From: a virus
Strand: one strand, 5' to 3'
Virus record (IMG/VR): IMGVR_UViG_3300024520_000090
Coordinates: 1 to 55,865 of that record
DNA: 55,865 bases
Shown here: positions 51,058 through 55,865 of the stretch, piece after piece
Numbering within the stretch: the stretch's first letter is position 1
Layout: each line of letters begins with the position of its first letter
Translations under genes and position numbers: made by a program
The notes under the pieces: model-generated
Databases searched by the model: none
The model's input: only the letters and a program-made list of their open reading frames with translations
Told to the model about the DNA's origin: nothing

Positions 51058-52869
51058 CTATTGGTTGCGGGCCATGATCTGTTGTAACATACTTTGTGGT
51101 GACGCGGGTGCCGTAGATCCGGCTCCTCCTGCGGGTAACGGTACCTGCGGGGGCTCCTCAACCCCTGGCGGGAGGCCTCCTGCGACGAGGTTATCCTGCC
51201 CCTGAGGTGCGGGCATCGGCATACCCTCCATCCCGGGCATCGGCATCCCGGGCATCTCTGGTTGTGGTGGGTTGTCCTGCATGATGCCGTTTAGCTCCAG
51301 TAGTTCGAGTAACTTCAAGATCAGTTTTTCTTTATCCACCTGGGGTGATTCAAGTAGCAGGGGCATGTATTGCTGTATCTTTTGGAGTTGGATCAAGGAG
51401 TGGTTCTCTGTTGGAGAATAGGGAACAGCAGAATAGTCGTAGTCCATTGGGCCCTCGTTGGGATCGCGTTCATCCCGGACACGCAGAGCCTCGCGAGTCA
51501 CCTCTAAAATCTCACGGCTACCAGTCAAACGCAAGGGAAGAATTGTATCTTCAGGAAGAAACTCCTCGTAGAGCCCGATTACATTGTTGCCCAGCAGTGT
51601 AACAAGGTCCTCAACCGCCTTGATCCTACGTCCGTTCCGAGTACGAGTGGCCGTATCAGCCAGGGCTACCTCGGTGGCAACATCAGCTACGCCCACTACA
51701 CCGCGACTGTACTGGGGGATACCCAAGATAAACTCAATAACCTGGGTGCAGCGTTCCCGCATCTGGCTAAACGACGGCTGAAACTGGGGTGTCGGGGTTT
51801 GTCCAATGAGATCCCGCAGGGGTGCATCGGCTTTACCCATGACAGCGACCATAGATCCGGGCTCACTTGCATCCCGGAGTGCTGTCGTAATGGTCTCCGG
51901 GTTATCCACGAGCCCTGTATTGACAAGCAGAACCGGGGTAGACGCATGGGCGTGCCATAGCTCTAGCGTATCGATCTCGTTCAGACGCTCTTGTAGCGAG
52001 CTAATTAGCTTAATATCAGACATGCCACCAAGATCCGACATGTTGTCGTTGAACTGGAGCATGGCAAATGGGTTACGGACATAACGATAAGGAAGCTCTC
52101 CCTCGAAGAGGGGCTCCTCGACATTGTCCAGCATATGGTAATACTTGCCTTCGCCCTGGAAGTCGTAGACCTCGTAGACGGTAACCCAGTTGTAGACCTC
52201 AACGCTCGCCTGATTGATGGCATCCTTGTTACGGACACTGTCTTTAAGCCATACGGGATAGCCCCCGAACTGAGCTTTCTCTGCGACCTTCGGTCGATAC
52301 ATGGCGCCTTTTCCGCCCTTGCGCTTTGCTCGTTGCTTGAACTCTTCCTTCGTAAGCACGCTAACTTCGATAAGGTAGCGCAGGTCCTCCCAGCGGGGGG
52401 CTGACATATCGAAGAAGACGAAGCGAGGGTCTATGCTAAAGAACTCGGTCATCTGCTTATTGAAGTTCCAGACGGCTTTCAGGAACCCGCGCCCACATAT
52501 CGAGGTGTGAGTGGCTGTCTTCCACAGTAGCGTATGGGTGTTATTCCGACTAAGCACATCGTTAATCAAGGCTTCCCGGAACTTAGCTACCTCACGTAGC
52601 TCTTCGCGCTTCGCTGCGACTGTGACCTGGGGGTTTGTCGGGCAGACATTTGCGATCATCGTGTCGATGTAGGCATAGGGGTAGTTGGTCTCGAAGTTAA
52701 TCTCCTCCTCACCGAGGATGGGACCCGAGCCCTGGGGCTGCTCGCTAGAAGCACGCCAGTATTCCGCGAGGTACCAGCTACGCCAGCGGTCCCATGAGGT
52801 GCGCTCTGTCCGTGTTTTCGTCTTGTGGGTCTCTATGATCCCACGGATCTGCTTTGGTGTCAGTGCCAT
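51058..52869 (-). CDS. Portal protein
   Basis: This 603-residue protein has the sequence character of podovirus portals: an N-terminal YLAEYW segment, helical stretches with conserved aromatic residues (FFSIDPRFVFFD), and a Pro/Gln/Met-rich C-terminal tail. Twelve copies form the DNA channel at one vertex and bind terminase and adaptor. Its ATG follows directly on the TAG of the polyvalent protein gene. Order (portal, scaffold, capsid) supports the call. Confidence 0.85.
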   Translation of the reverse strand: MALTPKQIRGIIETHKTKTRTERTSWDRWRSWYLAEYWRASSEQPQGSGPILGEEEINFETNYPYAYIDTMIANVCPTNPQVTVAAKREELREVAKFREALINDVLSRNNTHTLLWKTATHTSICGRGFLKAVWNFNKQMTEFFSIDPRFVFFDMSAPRWEDLRYLIEVSVLTKEEFKQRAKRKGGKGAMYRPKVAEKAQFGGYPVWLKDSVRNKDAINQASVEVYNWVTVYEVYDFQGEGKYYHMLDNVEEPLFEGELPYRYVRNPFAMLQFNDNMSDLGGMSDIKLISSLQERLNEIDTLELWHAHASTPVLLVNTGLVDNPETITTALRDASEPGSMVAVMGKADAPLRDLIGQTPTPQFQPSFSQMRERCTQVIEFILGIPQYSRGVVGVADVATEVALADTATRTRNGRRIKAVEDLVTLLGNNVIGLYEEFLPEDTILPLRLTGSREILEVTREALRVRDERDPNEGPMDYDYSAVPYSPTENHSLIQLQKIQQYMPLLLESPQVDKEKLILKLLELLELNGIMQDNPPQPEMPGMPMPGMEGMPMPAPQGQDNLVAGGLPPGVEEPPQVPLPAGGAGSTAPASPQSMLQQIMARNQ

Positions 52870-55293
52870 CTACTGTTCCTCTTCGCCTTTGCGATCTTGT
52901 AATGCCTTAGCTCCTGCTGCGCCTGCTGCGCCTGCTGCTAATACGGCTGCGAACTTATCATAAGGGAGCATCGCTCTACCTTTAACTGCATCGGTTAACC
53001 AGACAACAGGGAACTCCTCTGAAGTAACCTCGCCTGGAGCCTGGGGGATTTTTATTATAGTCTTCTCTATCGGGACTTTAGAGACACCTTTGGGTGCCGC
53101 TATCTTCGCTGCCACACTGGGGACGATTGTGTCATAGTAATACGCTCCCTCGGGCTTCATCCGACTATATTTCATGGCATCTTTGCCCCGCGTAAACGCA
53201 ACGCCCTGATAGCCTTCTTCTGCTGCTTTACGCATGATCCTCTTTATCGCAAGTCCTGTCCACTCTTTAGTCCCTTTGAACATACCCTCGGGAACAGGGC
53301 CCATGTCCGCCCGCCGAAGTCGATTCCTCACTATGTCGGCCTTCTTGTGGATGGTGGCGTATAGGGCGAGGGCGCGCTGTTCCCGGCGAAGCCGAATCGT
53401 CTTCGCGATGGGGGACACTTCGCGCTGTGCCATGAGGCTCCAACCCTTTGCCTCATTTTTGGCTTGGCGCAGGGCGTCAGCCAGTTTCTTATTCTCCAGC
53501 AATAATTTCGTATGTATAGCCGCGTTCTCTTCGGGGGAATAGCCGCGTAGCCTCCCCTGCTGGTGCCAGTCGGACTGAATCTCATCCACAAACAAAATCC
53601 TACGTCCCTGCTCGTCAACCCTATCTGTATGCCGGAAGTGGACTACCGCGTTCTCTTCGCCCTTTTTGGTCCAGTGTGCTGCCATATAGGGTTCATCTTT
53701 TAGTGCTTTAGTCTCAAGATGAAGAGTTGTCTCTCCATAGTTCTCTCCCCCTGGGGCATGTGCTCCCATGTGTTCCCACTTTGTTGGTCTGTTGAGGGTG
53801 CTCTTTGCCTCTTTGAGGCGCTTATTGGCGTCTACATACTTTTGCCAAGCGGGTGCGCCCCTAATCTCGTCTAAAATCTTACTGTGCGCTAAGAGCTTCG
53901 CCTTATACGCGGGCCAATCCGCATAATACCCAAGTACTTGGTCTGCATCTTTTAGGTCATCAACAATCGCAGCAGTATCGAGCCCTTTCTCCGGGATAAG
54001 TGTGGTACGGTCAACCGTATTCTGTGCCGCTTCTCGATACTTCCTAAGGCCTTCTAGGGCCTTATCCACGTAGCCCGTTACCTGAATCACGTCCTGTTCG
54101 AGCACATCCTGTCCCGGCCAGAGAGTTTTGGCGGGATCCGGGTGCCTGAGACCGCTCTCGAAGCGGCCACGGCTACGACCCACCATAGCGGTCAGTTCAT
54201 CGCCTGCTTCCGCTAATTCGCGGGAACCGCTCGGGTAGCCTCCGTAGGCTTTGTCTAGCCTATTTAACGCCTCAAGGGCCGGGCGCTTCCTCGTGTCGCT
54301 TTCTATCAAATCTAGGGTAGGGTGTTGCATCTCAGGGTACCACTTCTCCCAGCCTTCCGGCCAGATTCGGGCCAGTTTCTCAGGGGATTCCTTAATCTGA
54401 TTCCAATCGAGGTTTTCGGCCGTGTACCCAGGGCCGCCTCGGCCGGCATACTTTAAAGATCCGGTTGGGACGTCAGGGGTAGGTATGCTCAGTTTGTCGA
54501 GTAGCTCATCGGCGCCCCCGTGCCAGGCATAACCCACCTCATCTGCAAGGGCTTTCACTTCGGGGGTCTCAGGGAGGCGCCCTCTCGCAATCTCGGTAAT
54601 GCCGACAGGAGTCTCCTCGATGTGCTCAAGGATCTCCTCTTTTGAGATGCTCTTCTGCCCACGCTCTTCTGCTGCCTTGACCAAGCTGTCTAGCTGAGTG
54701 GCGTTCATCTCGGCCTTTCTTACTCCCCGCTTCGTCAGTTCATCCCTTAAGCCTTGGGTGGCTATTTTCTGCCCTGGTTTCAGCGAAGCCACCGCTTCTG
54801 CGAGCTTTGACTTAAGAAGTGGGCCTGTCCCTGTGGGGATGAGGAGACCTAGCCCTGCCATGTCGAGACCCAACATCCCCGTACCAAGGGCGCCTTGGGC
54901 TGCCCCGACGGCTACTTTTTTAGGTGAGCCCTCTTCTACACCCGATACAACATTTTTCCCGCCCTCATAGGCCATCTCCGCACTACCCCAGGGCGAGGCC
55001 TCTTTCAGGAAAGCCCTCTGTGCTGCTGCTCTGCGTGCCGCAGGAACCATCCCGGTAGCCCCCACTTCCTTGAGGCGCCCCTCTTGGGACATAATTGAGT
55101 CACCTTTACGTGGCTCTGGTGGCGCTGCCGCAAGCTCTTGCTCAACCTGCTGTCCGATAGGCCGCTCTGGTAAGGGGACCTTGGCCCCGCTTGCTCGCGC
55201 AGTCATCTTGGCCAGCGTCTCTGGGCTCTCAAACTCTTTCCCAGCCATGGCTCTCATTGCAGCTATCTTACGGGCGTCTGCTATGGATGACAT
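52870..55293 (-). CDS. Polyvalent protein with LPD-type domain (807 aa)
   Basis: The C-terminal third contains a segment conserved in phage and conjugative-element polyvalent proteins: VDEIQSDWHQQGR near 568-580, GYQGVAFTRGKDA near 690, and YDTIVPSVAAKIAAP near 718. Such domains accompany DNA injected into the host and are thought to counter host defence or modify targets; their biochemistry is unresolved. SQEGRL near 70 is shared with the 267-residue virion protein. A hydrophobic glycine-rich segment (LGTGMLGLDMAGLGLLIPTG) near 135-155 may contact a membrane. Its position next to the portal makes it probably a packaged, injected protein. Confidence 0.72.
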   Translation of the reverse strand: MSSIADARKIAAMRAMAGKEFESPETLAKMTARASGAKVPLPERPIGQQVEQELAAAPPEPRKGDSIMSQEGRLKEVGATGMVPAARRAAAQRAFLKEASPWGSAEMAYEGGKNVVSGVEEGSPKKVAVGAAQGALGTGMLGLDMAGLGLLIPTGTGPLLKSKLAEAVASLKPGQKIATQGLRDELTKRGVRKAEMNATQLDSLVKAAEERGQKSISKEEILEHIEETPVGITEIARGRLPETPEVKALADEVGYAWHGGADELLDKLSIPTPDVPTGSLKYAGRGGPGYTAENLDWNQIKESPEKLARIWPEGWEKWYPEMQHPTLDLIESDTRKRPALEALNRLDKAYGGYPSGSRELAEAGDELTAMVGRSRGRFESGLRHPDPAKTLWPGQDVLEQDVIQVTGYVDKALEGLRKYREAAQNTVDRTTLIPEKGLDTAAIVDDLKDADQVLGYYADWPAYKAKLLAHSKILDEIRGAPAWQKYVDANKRLKEAKSTLNRPTKWEHMGAHAPGGENYGETTLHLETKALKDEPYMAAHWTKKGEENAVVHFRHTDRVDEQGRRILFVDEIQSDWHQQGRLRGYSPEENAAIHTKLLLENKKLADALRQAKNEAKGWSLMAQREVSPIAKTIRLRREQRALALYATIHKKADIVRNRLRRADMGPVPEGMFKGTKEWTGLAIKRIMRKAAEEGYQGVAFTRGKDAMKYSRMKPEGAYYYDTIVPSVAAKIAAPKGVSKVPIEKTIIKIPQAPGEVTSEEFPVVWLTDAVKGRAMLPYDKFAAVLAAGAAGAAGAKALQDRKGEEEQ

Positions 55294-55296
55294 TTA

Positions 55297-55865
55297 TTAC
55301 CTCTTTAGGCGTGCCGGTTGGAGGGATTCGATCTGTTCTTCCGTAATAGCTGCGTCATCGTCATCGTCATCGTCTTCAGCAAGGTCTCCCAACAAATCGT
55401 CCACCTCAAGACTTAGTCTGCCCTCCCACGCGCCGCCACTAGCTATGGCATCACGGTAGAGATCCTCGGATAAGATCCCATCCGAGTAGAGCTTTTGGGC
55501 GCGATCCGGGTTGTCCCGAAGGTATGTTACCAGCATGGCTGGTCTAGCGAAATCTTCCGCGACAAGCGGGGAAGGTTTCTCGTTCACCTTTGACTTTGAA
55601 TCTGCCATCAAAGTCAAATGCTCAACCGGGTCTGCCGCCTTGTTTGCCTGTTGGAGGGCCAGGATAGGGGCGTAGAATGCAGCTTGAACTGGCATGGTGC
55701 CCAGGATCCCGAGCGTGTCTACTAAGCTCGCACCACGTTTTATCGCCTGGCCCATATAGCCTAGCGCCACCTTCGAGCGAGAAAAGCCTTGCGCAGAAGC
55801 GTAGGCTCCCTGAGCCAACCGACCGGAGTATTTATTTATCTTCGCCTGGGCCAACCGAGCCTGCC
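55297..55865 (-). CDS. Junction-spanning virion-region protein, C-terminal part
   Basis: C-terminal part of the gene described at 1-547. Residues read from the right end of the window match the left copy until the sequences diverge: here QARLAQ precedes AKINKY, whereas the left copy has QDQKAK. The merged gene is 323 residues. The C-terminus holds a run of seven Asp (EDDDDDDDAA). It ends three bases before the polyvalent protein gene. The apparent TTG start at 55854 is an artefact of truncation at the contig end. Confidence 0.75.
   Translation of the reverse strand, partial: QARLAQAKINKYSGRLAQGAYASAQGFSRSKVALGYMGQAIKRGASLVDTLGILGTMPVQAAFYAPILALQQANKAADPVEHLTLMADSKSKVNEKPSPLVAEDFARPAMLVTYLRDNPDRAQKLYSDGILSEDLYRDAIASGGAWEGRLSLEVDDLLGDLAEDDDDDDDAAITEEQIESLQPARLKR
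55722..55847. repeat. Direct terminal repeat, right copy
   Basis: Identical to bases 1-126. After it, 18 further bases (55848-55865) align in frame to 127-144 with 11 of 18 identical, so they look like an allelic variant of the same gene and not unrelated sequence. Confidence 0.95.

Noticed and set aside
1-55865. Integrase, repressor, CRISPR array, tRNA genes, phage RNA polymerase or reverse transcriptase
   Set aside because: I looked in the listed frames and the gaps and found no motifs for these; short or divergent genes could still be missed.

Overview
The window is an essentially complete genome of a tailed phage with a podovirus-type tail, assembled as a circle or as a terminally redundant molecule. 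The first 126 bases recur near the right end (55722-55847), and one gene runs across the join, so the unique length is about 55.72 kb. No integrase, repressor/lysogeny module, phage RNA polymerase, tRNA gene or CRISPR array was recognised. This fits a lytic phage that uses host RNA polymerase: two good sigma70-like promoters are visible, and most genes have AGGAG-type ribosome binding sites. The host cannot be named from sequence. A FliS-like gene hints at a flagellated bacterium.

Layout. The two coding strands diverge from a control region at about 6.34-8.09 kb. This region holds an iteron-like GTTACA/TGTAAC array flanking an AT-rich core (candidate origin), a minus-strand promoter, a stretch of weak or decayed minus-strand reading frames, and a hairpin leader for the plus-strand genes. 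Leftward from it run an excisionase-like HTH protein, a primase-helicase (AEP primase plus SF3 helicase), an unknown protein, a putative small terminase and the large terminase. The same strand continues across the join into a 323-aa protein, an 807-aa polyvalent protein, portal, scaffold-type proteins, major capsid, head-tail adaptor, nozzle, virion proteins, two giant proteins probably ejected with DNA (699 and 1921 aa), appendage and fibre genes, and lysis genes ending at 24325.

The plus strand (8.09-24.40 kb) opens with a dense run of small early genes, mostly unknown. They include a FliS-like protein, a Cys-rich protein of a family common in phages, two very acidic proteins behind their own promoter, and a DUF932-like protein. 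Then follows DNA metabolism: an SNF2-type helicase, a RecB/Cas4-like nuclease, a Sak4-like ATPase, an SSB-like protein with acidic tail, a DNA polymerase A with an N-terminal uracil-DNA-glycosylase domain, and a short Rad50/SbcC-like ATPase. The two transcription directions converge at 24.3-24.4 kb, where genes on opposite strands overlap by 80 bp over two copies of a 13-bp palindrome.

How it fits together: the origin region, primase-helicase, polymerase and SSB form the replication machinery. The nuclease, Sak4-like ATPase and Rad50-like ATPase form a recombination module. The long minus-strand unit makes and packages the particle and lyses the cell. The most unusual items are the FliS-like protein, the UDG-polymerase fusion, the short Rad50-like ATPase, the C-terminal motif shared by two scaffold-region proteins, the leader hairpin overlapping a ribosome binding site, and the in-frame allelic divergence beside the terminal repeat.
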